64,000 bases of DNA. It comes from Hybos culiciformis (taxonomy: Eukaryota; Arthropoda; Insecta; Diptera; Hybotidae). Both the position numbers and the translations under genes were made by a program. Each line of letters opens with the position of its first letter. Position 1 is the first letter of the stretch. Location of the stretch: positions 31,921,287 through 31,985,286 of the forward strand of contig OZ023273.1 in assembly GCA_964007475.1 (NCBI GenBank), given 5' to 3'. This document shows, piece after piece, positions 14,401 through 27,452 of the stretch. The notes below the pieces were generated by a model. It was not told the DNA's origin, ran no database searches, and saw nothing but the letters and a program-made list of their open reading frames with translations.

Positions 14401-17400
14401 AACTAGTATATACATTTATCATTATTTAATTAATTATTGAAAAATCAAAGAAAAATAATAATAATAAAATTATTTTAAAATAGAAACAAGATATCTAATT
14501 AAGTAAAAAAATTACCAAAAAAAACGTTTTTTGAACTTTTAATATCAATAATGAAAATGTTTTTTCTCCACAAAATAAAAAATAAAATAAAAATAAAATC
14601 ATTAATTATTTCAACAAAAGTGTAAGTATTAAGGAATACTTAATTTGTTGACAACCAAATAATTATTAATAAATTCGAAATTAATTGGAATCAACTGTTA
14701 TGACATTTAATACTTGAAAAATCTGAATTAGGCAGGAATAGTAAAAATATGATAGTTAAGATTAAAAAAAATGTACTAAGAATATAGAAGTGTATATTTC
14801 ATTATCAACTCATTAATTTTAATAATCTTAGCCGTAGTTAAAATTGTAGTGCTTATCAAAAATTTAATTAAGATATTAGAAGAAAGCCAACTACTTAGAT
14901 AAATTTTTGTTTTTATTTAAATACAAAATCCAGAAAAGACATTATCTTCATTTTGAATAAAAATATTTTTTTAATAATATTTCTGTTGTTTCATACGTGC
15001 ATGCATATAAGAAAAAAAGTTTTTGTTTATGTTTTAATTATAAACTTTTTTAAAACAAATTTAAATTCATTTAAAAAATTCAATGTAAAAGATATAACAA
15101 ACATGAATCCGGAAATAAGGTAATGCGTATAATTAAAAAACAAAAATGGATATTTACAAAAAAGCCATCACGTACGACGTTCAATGCATCAGACAAATGT
15201 TGCAAAACATGCCTTTAATTGACAAACATGTTTTACTTCAGTAAAATTTTTTTGTTTTATAATAAATACATTTTATACTTTGACAAATATACTAAAATTC
15301 ACTTTTTTGAGAAAGGTTTTTGTACTGAAAAGATCTTTTCAACTGTCGTTTCAAAATTTTATTTTATTATTAAATATTTTCCTTTTAATTTGTGCCCGAT
15401 ATTTACATTTTGGAAAAATAGTCTTTAAATTTTATAATAAATTTTTTAGACATATTCACTAATTAAAATCATTCAATAAGTTCTTCAGTAGTTCCACTAT
15501 CAAATAGTAAATTTAATTTTACACTGAGAAAAAAATAAATAAAAAAAGCACCTCTAGACCCTGAAAGTACTAGACGAATTTTTTTGGCAATACTACAATA
15601 ACCGTGGTGCCGCGATTTGATGATCTTGCAGAACTCGACGTAATAAGCCGAAAAATTCATTATTATTTATATGCTGCCTTTTTTTTCCAATTTAAAACAT
15701 ATTCTTTTATCTTTTCTTTTTATTTTATCCGATTTTGTTAAACTATTCGAAAGATTTTGATGTTAAAGATTTATTTCTTGTATAAAGTATATAAAATTAA
15801 ATAAAATTTTAAAAATGGAAAATTTCAATAGATGGTATTTAAGTATTTGTTCCCAACTAAGTTTTAAAAAATTTTAGAGAATTTTTTTTATAAAAGTTCC
15901 TGCATTTGGTAAATTTTGTTTTATTGTTCTGTTACGCGGTTAAATTAAAAATCCTGCAGGATAAGAACATTAAACATAAAGAAGAAATAATTTCAATTTA
16001 ATTACAGTGGAACAAAAAGAAAAGCGAAGTTGTAAAAAAAAAATAAAAATTTCTATAAAGTTTTATATTTAAAAACAAAAAAAATCAGGAAGAAAAACTA
16101 TATAGGTAGAAGATTTTTGTTATATATAGTTTTGAGAATTATTATTGAAAAATCCAAAAAAAAATTGTATATAATAAATTTTAAAATGGCTCAGTTGAAC
16201 ATAAATTCAAAATTAAATTATTTAAAATGGTAAACCAGTACAATAAACTTATTTTTAATTGTATTCAAATTTATCTGGAATAAGATTTTAATTCATTTTT
16301 TCTTATTTTATCTTTTCTAACATCCAATATTTAGAGCTCCTTTTTGATAATATTATCGAATTAATGTTTAAAAAAATAATAATAGTAAAATAATAATCAC
16401 TATAGATTATTCCATTTTGAACAAGTTATGAAAAATTTTCTCTTTTGATTTTAATGGCTTCATTTTTTATTTTCTATCAAATTACAATATTACTTAAAAT
16501 ATGTAAATTGAAAATTGAAAGATATCGTAAATATTACTTTTATCTAACTTCTCACTTGACGGTTATATTATTAATTTCCCATGAAAAAAAAATTTACCAT
16601 ATATACATCATGTACGTACAATATCATTCCCATAAGTACGATGTTTCTAGCTATAAAAAAAACCAATTCCTGTTAAATTTTCTGAAATCTATATATATAT
16701 ATATATTATATAACACACATATATAGCAAATAATTTTTTTTTTCAACATTTTCTTATGATCTAAATAAAAAACTGCTTTGAATTAAAAATCATGAATTTC
16801 TCAATTTCCTTTTTTGTTTCTCAAATATTTATATGTTTTACCAAAATTTATGAAAACATAAATTTAACTGATGTACTAATTCAAAAGATATCTTTTTAAT
16901 GGAAAATTTCAACAGGTGTTTGAATTTTCAATAAAATTATCAAATAAGTTAAAAGAAAACAAAAAAAAAGAAAAGAAATAAGGAATAAGGAATGAAAATT
17001 CAGATTCAATTATCGATAAAAAAAAAATTCTCTTTTATTTTTCTTCCCTTTTTGTTCCTTACAAGGTTTTGTTAGATACTATATACATAAGACAGCTGAA
17101 TTATGCTTTTTGACATTCATTCCACAATATCAATAAATTTTCCTTTAATTTGAAGTAAGTATTTATATAGAGAAACCAACCCAACATAATTTCTGGTCTT
17201 GGGAAACGTGATATTAAATAATTTATATTTATTTAAATTTGCGTATTATTAAAAAAAATGTTTTTGAAGTAAATTCATTATTTCGAAAAAATATTTGTTT
17301 TTCTTAATTAAACATTAATTCAGCCATGTTATATTCCTATGATTTTGACTTTTTTTTTCTGGCTTCAGTAAAATTGGAAAACTTCAGAATAATTTGTGAA

Positions 17401-20400
17401 CAAAAATGTTTTCTTGAATTCACATACATATATATGTAGTTTAAAACATAATTATGTATAAAAGTGTGATGTTTTGAAAATTTTAAAATAAAATAAATAA
17501 ATATAAATCGCTTTATTATTTCAGCTTGAATTAAACATTAATACACAGTACACACACTGTTGCCATATTTAATATTTAATATATCATTTAATCATTTGAT
17601 TCCATCAAATTTAAAATTTCTATTTGATTTAATTATTTTCTTTAATAGTTTTTAATAAATAGTTTTTTTCCTCCTTTTTTTTTTTTTTGAAAAATTAATA
17701 TTATTATCTTGTTCTATAGAATTAAACTAAATTATATAAATAAAAAGAAATGGTTGTTAAAGATACTAGGAAAAAACTTTTTATTGGGTGAATACAAAAA
17801 TAAAATAAAAATATTTTGTTCATTTTATTAAAAAATAAAAGAGAAAGAAAATCTGATAATTTTTTTTTTTTTGGTAAAAATTAATTGGATTTTAGTACCT
17901 TCTTCTACATTATTTTAAATCTTTATTTTGTACAAGAGAAAATCATTGTTTTTAATATAAGAAAAATATTTTAACCAATTTTTTTTTTTTTAATTAATTT
18001 AATCTTTTTATGAATTAGGTATATTTATTTTTTATGAAAGAAATTTAAAAAAATTGCTTAAGAAAGGTATATAAAATTAAGAAATAAAATTCTTTTTGAT
18101 AGTGGAATCCTTAGATTTTGAGTAAAAAAAAAAGGTTATTATAATAAATTAATTGGGGATTTAACAAATACTTTACTTTAAGTGTATATGAAAAGCTCAT
18201 TATTCATAACACACACTTAACTAACTTATTACGGGAAATAAAAGAAAATTGAAGTTCTCAAGTTCTCGAAATTGGCTTTATGCATAATTTGATTTCTATC
18301 TATTAATTACTTATAATTAATGAATATTTAACTTCAACATAAGTATTAAGATCAATTGGTTTTTTAACTATAGTTTAAACAATTTACTTATTACGGATAT
18401 TATTGCAGACGAGCATATGCTGAATAAAGAACTATTTAAAATATAATTATCTTAATTTTTTTTTTGCTTTATTTTTTTTTTAATATTATTACATTAGCAA
18501 TATCCGTGTAAAATTATCGCATTTGGGATACTAAAAATTTTATAATAATTTATTTTACAAAACAATAATATATTTATAAATTTTTGTAATTGGCATGTGT
18601 GGCTTCATAAATAATTGAATTTCCATTGGGAAGAAATTTTTCAATTAAAATTATATGACCAAATTTTGCTTAACTTGCTAAAAATTGAAACCAAAACTAA
18701 TTTTTCGTTATCCAATTGAATCATATAAATCACAAAAAAAATAAAAATAAAAAAAATAAATAAACTTTACGTGGAAAATTTGACCTATTTATAGATTAAA
18801 TTGGAAAATTTTTCACCGCCAATTTTTATAATTCAAGCAACTTTAAGAGAAAATTTCATATTTAGAAATTATTATATTAAAAACTTTCATGGATATGAAT
18901 GGCCATTGAAGCCATTTTTTAGATATTTCAAAAGTCTTCGTCCTTCCTTATCCATTTACTAAAATTTAATGTTACTCTAAAATTGTATAATTATTTAATT
19001 TAAAAATATTACTATAATATTTTTAGAACATTATGTAGGTCCTAAATCCGATTTCTGTGTGTATGAATTATATAAAGCTAAGCAATAAATCTTAGTTTGA
19101 ATTAACTGAATTTACTTTTTTGAATACAAAATAGATCGCTGTATCAAAAAAAAATTTCTTAGTTTTTATACAATTTTGAAAAAATGTTAGCACTTTGTTT
19201 TTTCTATGTGAAAATCTAACTATAAAAACATTGAATTTGATTATAAAATGATAATAAAGCTTAACTATATGTCTTGAATGTGAAACGGATGTGCAATTTC
19301 TATTTTTTTTTTCTATTATTTTTATTTTTCAAATAAACACATACTGTGGCATAGTATGTTAGATGGAAGTTTAAACTTTGTAATAAAAACATAATAAATT
19401 TAAAATTATGGTAAAATCATAGTTGTCAAAAAAATTTGTGTCCATCATCAATCATGCGCTTGAATAGAATTGCATTAGAAGAAAAAAAAAAAAGGAATTT
19501 TTTTTTTACCTAATTTATATTCGTTTCACATTTTTAATATTTTGAAATATATTTTAAGAAAAAACTTTTGATTTTTTGTTTTAAAATTACAAGCTATTTA
19601 ATATAAGATTTTATCTTGAAGAATTTTCCATGAACAACAAAATTTTATTTTATTTTTAAGATTGTAATAAGTACGTACATACTTATGACTGAATGTTATG
19701 TTATGAAATAATTGAATTTAATTAAAAACTAAAGTTATTTTGGCCAAACAGATCGTTTGGAAACATTAATTCATGAGTATAAGTATAATTAAAAATTTTT
19801 TATTTTATTTTAATTTTTATAATTTTCTATTTTCTGCCTAAAAATAATATATAAATAGGTATATGATAATTATGGATTAAAAATATTTCATTATAACATA
19901 ACTTTCGAAAGTATTATTATTGCGTACATATTCATAAAAAACTATATAGTTGTGGTAAATGTATGGTCAAATTAATTAATTTAATGTCTTTCTAACATAT
20001 CAAAAATATGAATGTTATCATAATCATCGTAAACATATTGATAACATACATATATAGTTGAAAGTTGATTTTTGATCAAATTTTAATCTAACACTCAATA
20101 TAACTTATAAAGAAATTTCATTTAATTAAAAAACAAAGAACAAAGTATATAAATTTTATTTAAATTTTTAATTAGAAATAGTTCTAATTAAAATGATTTA
20201 ATGTGGAATTTTAATCGTAACAAATAAATGCCAAACATTAAATTTGAAAATATGATTTAATTTGAAACTAAAATCTGTTTGATGAAAAAATATTAGTACA
20301 TATATTTAAATTTATATTTTGTATTAGATGTGTCATTTTTAAGATATAAATATAAATTATTACAGAGCAAAAATGTTTTTTAATCAATATGAAAAACAAA

Positions 20401-23400
20401 TGAAATTATATAATAATATTATATTAAGTTTCTGCAGAAATCAAATAATGTTTTGTTAACGATATGATTTTAAAGTTTAAAAGTTTTTGGAAACAACAAA
20501 TCACAAAAACATGACAAGCATTTGTGCTTTAAAAAAGGATAAAATAAATTCCGGTTTTAAAATAATTATGATGTACCCGTAAAAAGGAATGATGAAAATT
20601 AGGGTGATGTTATAAACTTTTTACGGTATCTTTTCTGGAGTGATTTATTATTTTTCTTCATAATAAAATATAGATATTGTTGTTTGTGTGTGTTTTTGTT
20701 TTTAAATAAAAAACATTGACATCTTATGTTTTTATTATATTATAAAAATGTTTTAAATTTTTTTTACAAATTATACTTATGTCACGCAAGTGATAATGTC
20801 AAAATTTATTATACAGAATTTCCAATAATAAATGATTAAGAAAGAAAATTTATTTTCAATTTATCATTTTCTCGTAATTGAATTAGATTATCGTATCAAC
20901 GATTTTTAATTAAGATGTGATGACTTTTGGTTTCGTTTTAGTCAGTAAATGCACTTATTTTCTTCCACAATAAATATTATTGATATTATTATTGATTTAT
21001 TTACTTTTAAATTGTTGCACAGTAATTGCAATAATTCAATTAATATAAATTTTTTAATCTTTTAATTTGATTTCATGGAAATTAAAAATTAATTTTTTGC
21101 CGTCATGGTTTGTACTAAGTATTTTTAGTTTATTTTTATTACGTGACATTGTAAGTTTCGTCTTTGATATCCGGTTAGGCATTTAATAAGCGAATTGTCA
21201 AAGTGTAGTTATTATATTTTTATATTAGTTAATGTAATCGATGTAAACGGCATATACAAACAGTTTTTTAACACCATATAAGGATTTAATATTTCGTTAT
21301 ACGAATATTGAAATAGTTTTTGAAGTTATTAAATATAAAACATCATGTTTGTCTGTATATACCTTTAACTCTATCTAAGAGTTCTTTTTGTTTGGGATTT
21401 GTGCTAAGCTTTATGGAAAGAAATGCATTCAGATATCTCAAATTTCTTTAAATTCTTTCTCAGAAATTTGTTTCACTTATTTTATAATATTATTCTATCA
21501 TAGAATAAACTTTTATGCTCTAAAATGAGCATTTAAAAATTTTTCCGCTTAAAATAAACAGTATATTCAAGATACACCCAGAGAATTGTTTTTTTTTTTT
21601 TTTAATTTATAAATTATGTTTATAAGTTGGCTTAGATTAAAAAATATAAAAACGATTTCCAATTTTCTTTCTTGTTTAAGAAAAATTACATTAAAAGTTA
21701 AAAAATATGTACGCACGTAAAAAAGTTCATATCCTTTCTTTTCTTTAAAGACAAAAAAAAAAAGAAGGAAAATTGTTTATTTTAATTTTTTTTAATACCA
21801 AAAAGTTTTCTCTTTTTTTATTTTGCCGTAAATGAACAGTAAAAGAAATTATGTTTCTATGCTTATCATATGCTTCTACATTTCTATAAGAAAAAAGAAA
21901 GTACATAAAATTGTACAACAGAATAGAATGAAAAAATGTATTCAAAAACAAAAGTGAACCAACTAATAGATGTATCTTATTAATTGAGCAAAAATCTTAA
22001 ATTACATGAATAAAATCTGAGAGCCTACAAAATTCAAGTGTCTTTAGGGACAACAAATTTATTACGAAAATGTAATAACCTCACCATCGGCGCATGTTAA
22101 TGTGACTAAGGATCATATTTTCTACGCTAATTTTGTTTTGTTATTTAAAGAAACAGTGGTCAGAATTAGCAACCTAAGCAACGATCAAGATATACATATA
22201 AATGTTTGAAAAAGCATTCTTAAGTTCGATATAATTATAGATTTTTTTTTTAGTTTTCTTTTATAATATTGCTTTTCATTTCTGACAATTATTGTCATAA
22301 CGAAAAAATAAAAAATAATGCAAGAAGAATAATTCTTCAAAAAATTCTGAGCATTTTAATAGCATGAGAAGTTTAAACATTTTAAGAATGAACAAAAATT
22401 TTAAATCTTATTTTTTTATGAACTGGGTATATATAGAGTTTTATATTTTTTTTGCACATAGAGTAATAATTTTTTACGAGGATTTTATAATCCAACATTT
22501 TTTTTTTATGAAGGTTTCCTTTTTCATTTAATTCTTTATGCACAAAAGATTTAAAAAAAAAGAAGAAATTGTTCTAAAACTTTATATATATATATATTTT
22601 TTTTTTTAGTTAAAATTGATGTTCATGACTAGAATATCCTTTTTACTCCTAATTTCTATTTGATATGTTTATTTTAATAAAGCGTTGGCGTTAATACGAA
22701 AACTAATTTTTCAGTTGTTAAAAAGTCGAATTTAAAAAATATGTATGTAAATACATATACGTAGTATTTATGTATTAATAAATAAGTATTTTTAATTGAA
22801 AGACTGACAGTACTCAAACCAAATATTCAAGGAAATGAAAAAATATAATTTAATAAACCAAAAGAAGAAATGCCACCTCTTTTTCGTTGACTCTAAAAAC
22901 TAATATAGACTATTTATGTACATACATATAATATTTGATAAATAACGATATGTAATGTAAAACTTGTTATAAAATTTTTGAATAAATTCTATACTTACTT
23001 TGGAAAAAAAAATATGTATGTTGAAATTCTGTTTGTAGTATTTTGATAATTTTGATATTTGTATGTCGAAATTGTGTATTTTTTAACGAAAAAAATGTTA
23101 TAGTTTTCTTCTTAAAATTGAGCAGATAGTGTCTTAAATTAAACAAAATATGAGAAAAATTTTTAAACTTTACCTTTAGGGACTTTTTAAAAAACGTAAC
23201 TCGTATAGCCTTAAGATGTTAACAAAATTTAAGAGAGCATCAGTACACTCAAACCACAATATCAGGAGGAAAAAAAAATTAAAAAGCAAAAAATTACAGA
23301 ATTTTGAACCCAATGAGGTGGGTTTAGGCCTGAAAAATTACAAAAAAAATTGAAAATAAAATTTGGTTTCTTGATGTAAGCTTTCAAAATCTGCATGAGG

Positions 23401-23449
23401 AGTTAGAAAAAATGTTTTTGCACCGGCCTAATATTTTATATACTATGTA
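8445..23449. other. About 15 kb of AT-rich sequence without genes
   Basis: No gene, intact transposon or RNA gene recognised. Minor items: a perfect 16-bp tandem duplication (ctagacatcaaaatgt) at 10221-10252; a less AT-rich patch near 8930-9010; a possible transposon end near 15520-15660 (listed separately); TA dinucleotide tracts near 16690 and 22585. All open frames are short and AT-driven. Confidence 0.7.
15521..15662. mobile_element. Possible solo end of a degraded TIR element
   Basis: The sequence cactgagaaaaaa at about 15522-15534 resembles the end of the element at 5108-5869 and similar fly repeats. It is followed by an A-rich run and then, from about 15550 to 15650, by a patch clearly richer in G and C than its surroundings (it includes gtggtgccgcg). 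No matching opposite end was found. A short minus-strand open frame crosses it but has no recognisable domain. Confidence 0.2.
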
Positions 23450-23451
23450 TA

Positions 23452-23895
23452 CACTAGGTGGAAAAAGTCTGCGTACGGGATCGTTTTCTTATTTTTTGTT
23501 CGACATGTTTCCAGTTTTTGACGTCATTTAAAAGGACTATATAAAAAAAGTTTTTTTGTGAAAAATATTTTTTTTTTTTCAAAATTTGTTTTTATGACTT
23601 TCAAAGGCGATTTTTGACAATTTTCCTAATCGTAGGGATAAAATTATATGGTGCAAAATTATCTACATTCAATTGCCTTTCAAATGACATTACTAGTTAA
23701 TTTCTGAGACGCGGCATTAAAACCGGCTGTACCGCAGAATTTTCCAAAAATTGATATTTCTCAAAATTTAAATTTAAAAAAAACAAAAATGTTTTCACAA
23801 AAAAACTTTTTTTATAAAAATGACATCAAAATCTAGGAAAATGTCGAACAAAAAGTAAGAAAACCAACCCGTACGCAGACTTTTTCTACCTAGTG
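23452..23895. mobile_element. MITE with long inverted arms flanked by TA (Tc1/mariner-like)
   Basis: The left end is cactaggtggaaaaagtctg and the right end reversed is cactaggtagaaaaagtctg; both continue into cgtacggg. The arms run about 105-115 bp each (23452 to about 23565 and about 23790 to 23895) with scattered differences. The element is bounded by TA on both sides (23450-23451 and 23896-23897), as expected for Tc1/mariner/IS630 insertion. Length is 444 bp with no transposase. Each arm also carries the words gttcgacat and gtttttttgtgaaaa. Confidence 0.85.
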
Positions 23896-23897
23896 TA

Positions 23898-25316
23898 CAT
23901 ACTTATAATATATATAAATATACTCTTATATTATATTTATGAAAAAGACTAAATCTTAAAAAAAAATTATTTTATTTTTTCTTCTTATTGCACATGTATA
24001 TAGGATTAATATTCATGAAAATTCTATTAATTGTAAAACTGTAAAAATAATTCAAATTTACAAAGTTAACCAATAAAATTGCCAGGCTTGAGCCCTGTAA
24101 AGCGTTTGCGAAGGGCTCTATCTTTGAAGTAATTATGTAACTGAATATAGTTTATTGTTATTATGAAAAAACCAAATAAAAAAAAAAAAAAAATCAACCT
24201 TTAATAATTATAGTACGCAAAATTTTATGTGAAATATACTTTAAAGTTTTTTATTAAATTGTTTCCTACCCTCCAGTTTCTCTATATAAATTTATACGAC
24301 TTATTTCTCTATTTACAAACTCCAGTCACTTGAACATTCATCATTGAAACTAAATAGAATTACTTAACAGCACTCAAAATAGATAAATCTCAACTTGTAA
24401 TAGAGTAGTTCGTCTTAAGCAGACGTTTAAAAAAAATAAAAAAACCATAAAACTTCCGCTTTTTATGTTACTAAAGAAGGTTTGTCGGTTGTTGTTTTTT
24501 TTTAATTATTTTACCTTTTGAGAAAAGTTCCCCCGAAGAAAAAAAAAAATATATAAAAATTATTGGAAATATATAAAAAAAAACCATAATAAGTATTAAC
24601 TTTTTAAGTACAATATAACTATTTTGCTATATACAAAAAAAAATTATGTTAAATAAAACCAATTTTTATGAGAAATGTCCAATAAATTGTTTAATTTGAA
24701 AATGTTGTTTATTCAGCAAGAATGATTTTCAATTAAATTTTATTGGATGCTTCTATATTTTTTTGTTTTTATCATCCATTTCATTGGAAATATCTTGAAA
24801 TAATAAAAAAAAATCACAAAAAAATCACAAAAAAGGAAGTTAAAAATTAAAATAACATACATATAAATGAAATAAAAAGAAAACATCCTTTTTATTCATT
24901 TATTTAAAAAAAAAAATGTTTTATTTTCCCTTATTAATTTAAATTTTTTTTTTTTTTTAAATCACCAACTGAGAAAATAAAAATATAAAGATAAAAAACA
25001 AAATATAAATGATAAAAATAAAATAAAATATTTAAATGAAGTTCTTCAACATAAAATATTATTTTTTGTAAATATAATGCAAAACATTAATGATTTTTTT
25101 CATTTTGTTATGATCGTTATTTTGGCTTTTTTACATTGTTTCATAGTTACTTAAAACTTAAATTTTTATTACATAAAACTTCATTCAAATTAAAGTGTTT
25201 TCAATGAAGCAAAAGGATCTTTTAATAAGAACTTTTTTTTTATTTTTAATGAAGCATACCATTTGAATGAAAGTATGGAATATTTAAAATGAAATATGTT
25301 GTAAAGAGCCTACAAT
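23898..25316. other. AT-rich non-coding stretch, no gene seen
   Basis: Only low-complexity sequence and homopolymer runs. No feature supported. Confidence 0.7.
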
Positions 25317-25455
25317 TTAATGATTAAAAATGATATCGAAAAAATGTCCACCGCGACCAGGTTTACAGGCATTAATTCTTTTAACGAAATTTTCAATTAC
25401 TTTTTGACATACTTGAGGTTTAATTGCACGAATATCTTGTTCAAAGTTATTTAAA
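25317..25455 (-). pseudogene. C-terminal fragment of a Tc/IS630-type transposase
   Basis: On the minus strand an uninterrupted 45-codon segment ends at a TAA (plus-strand tta at 25317-25319). It reads ...DIRAIKPQVCQKVIENF, then VKRINACKPGRGGHF, ending FDIIFNH. A helical segment of the form V..N...R...C followed by GGHFF/E and a short hydrophobic tail matches the extreme C terminus of many insect Tc-like transposases. No catalytic DDE region is found upstream on that strand; the sequence becomes AT-rich at once. The fragment is less AT-rich than its surroundings, supporting a former coding role. Family assignment is by remembered pattern, so moderate. Confidence 0.5.
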
Positions 25456-27341
25456 ATATAAAATTTGAAAATTAAAAGAAATTTTATTTGAAAAATACTA
25501 ATATTTTAAATCAATACTTGTGGTGAATAAAATGTTCAGTCCATCATGGTTTTACTACAATAATACTATTTCATTTCATTTAAAGATCAAATCCAATATC
25601 TCAAACATATATTTTTTTTTATATATAGAAAACAAGATTATAAAATTACATGTGTAGAAGATTCATTTTTTTTTTAAACTTTGATCCAGAACGTACATGG
25701 TACACTATTTGAATATATATTTTTATTCTTCCTAAGATTGTCTTCCTTTTTGAAATAATATGCCTTTGGGTTTTTTTTCTATAATGAATTTATAGGAATT
25801 GTTTAATTTTATTCCTAACACATACCTAATATCATCTATTTATTTCGAATGAAAATTTTATTTTCTGTAATATCGACAAAAGATTTTTAAGAACGATCCC
25901 ACAGATTTTCATAGAATTTCTTATCATAAGGAAAGTGTTTTCATATTCTTATATTAATAAGATTTTTTTTTATATTTTTATAATATATATAAAAAATTTT
26001 AATGAAGGTTATCTTTTCAGGGCATTTTCCCAGTAAAGGTAAAATAATTCCTTAATTTGGTATTTTCAAAAATAATCTATGTATGAAGAAGTAGAGAATT
26101 CTCTTTTTTATAATTTTCATAATTATTATAAAATTTGTTTCACTTTTTTCTAAAATCGAAGTATGTATTTTCATTTGGCTTAAAACTCTTTCATTGCAAG
26201 ACAAAATTTGTTTGACATATTATGTGAGAAGTTTAAATATATTTACCCAAATAATTCGCGTTTTTCGCTGATAACAGCGCAATCTGGCAGTTTCAAACTT
26301 GAACTCAAACCTAAGCGTGGTCCTTACTAAAATATATTTGGAGACATTTACTCTAATAGTTTTTTAATGATCAATAATTTTATATATTAAGATTAAATTT
26401 TATATTGACAAGAAAAAAAAAAAAAAAATATTAGAACTAAAATCATATTTTTATTTTTAAATTTATTATTTATACGCTTCTATATATATAAATATACAAC
26501 ATACAACATAGACATATAGAAATATAATTTATATAGAGTGTTTACTTTAGATATCAAAGACTTTTTTCTGAGAAACATTATAATTTTAGTTTTTTTTTTA
26601 TTAAATTCTTTCTTGATATTTATAAAGGAAATAAGTCTTAATGCTTGATTTTGTAACCCTCTTTTTGTTTTGCATAGTTTTTTTAAGTACTTATTCACAA
26701 TTTTACTCAAAATGTTATTTGTTTTCTGTTTCTGATAACAATAAATTATAGTATTAAATTTAGAAAAGCCTATGAAAGTGAAAATATTTATACCATTTTT
26801 ATGCAGTTTTATTACATATAATGGGGAAGTACAATTTATAACATAGTGGGTAAATTTGGCGCCAAAGAAATTTTTCCATTAAGAAAGTTTAAAAAAAAAA
26901 CAATATTTTTTTGTTTATTATTGAAAAAAAAAACATTTCCCCTATCGTTTTTAGCAATAAAATAATAAAAATATTGAAAGAAATTCGATCGAAATGAAAT
27001 TGGAGTAGTTTTAATAAAATTATAAGATATATATTATATTATACATTCTACTCATACATTCTAAGAACTTCAATATTATTCCTAAAAATTAATGTTACAA
27101 TAGCATATTAACGAATAGTTTTTTGGCTCAGAGAAATAAGCCCACTTTTGTTTGGAACAATTTGTCACCCTAAAATTCGTAAAAAATCTTTAAATTATTA
27201 CCTAGGCATATTTTTTGAAAATAATAATCAAATATATATTGCGTTATGTCCATTTTAAAAACATATTAATTTAAAAATCTTAACCTATGGCTACGTGAGT
27301 AAAGGCCCCTCCGTACTGAGTTTGACCTCTTTTTTCGCAGC
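25456..27341. other. AT-rich non-coding stretch, no gene seen
   Basis: Nothing recognisable. A less AT-rich patch at about 26260-26330 has no assignment. A 12-bp palindrome tttggcgccaaa occurs at 26855-26866. Confidence 0.65.
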
Positions 27342-27452
27342 TTAATCTATGATCATAGATTAATTTGTAAAAAGTAGGTTTCAACTACTTTCCCGGAAGG
27401 ACAAACGAAAGGACCTTTACTATAGCAATATGCTAAGTTGCGAAAAAGGAAG
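27298..27452. repeat. Small structured segment with interleaved inverted repeats around a perfect palindrome
   Basis: A perfect 22-bp palindrome lies at 27342-27363 (half-site ttaatctatga). To its left are agtaaaggccc (from about 27298) and tttttcgcagctta (about 27332-27345). To its right are the inverted forms aggacctttact (about 27410-27421) and taagttgcgaaaaa (about 27433-27446). The two inverted pairs are interleaved, not nested, which is unusual for a simple MITE. Function unknown; it may be a rearranged TIR element. Confidence 0.4.

Noticed and set aside
16445..16726. 93-codon plus-strand open frame
   Set aside because: Composition is typical of random AT-rich sequence, it includes a TA dinucleotide tract, and no domain is seen.
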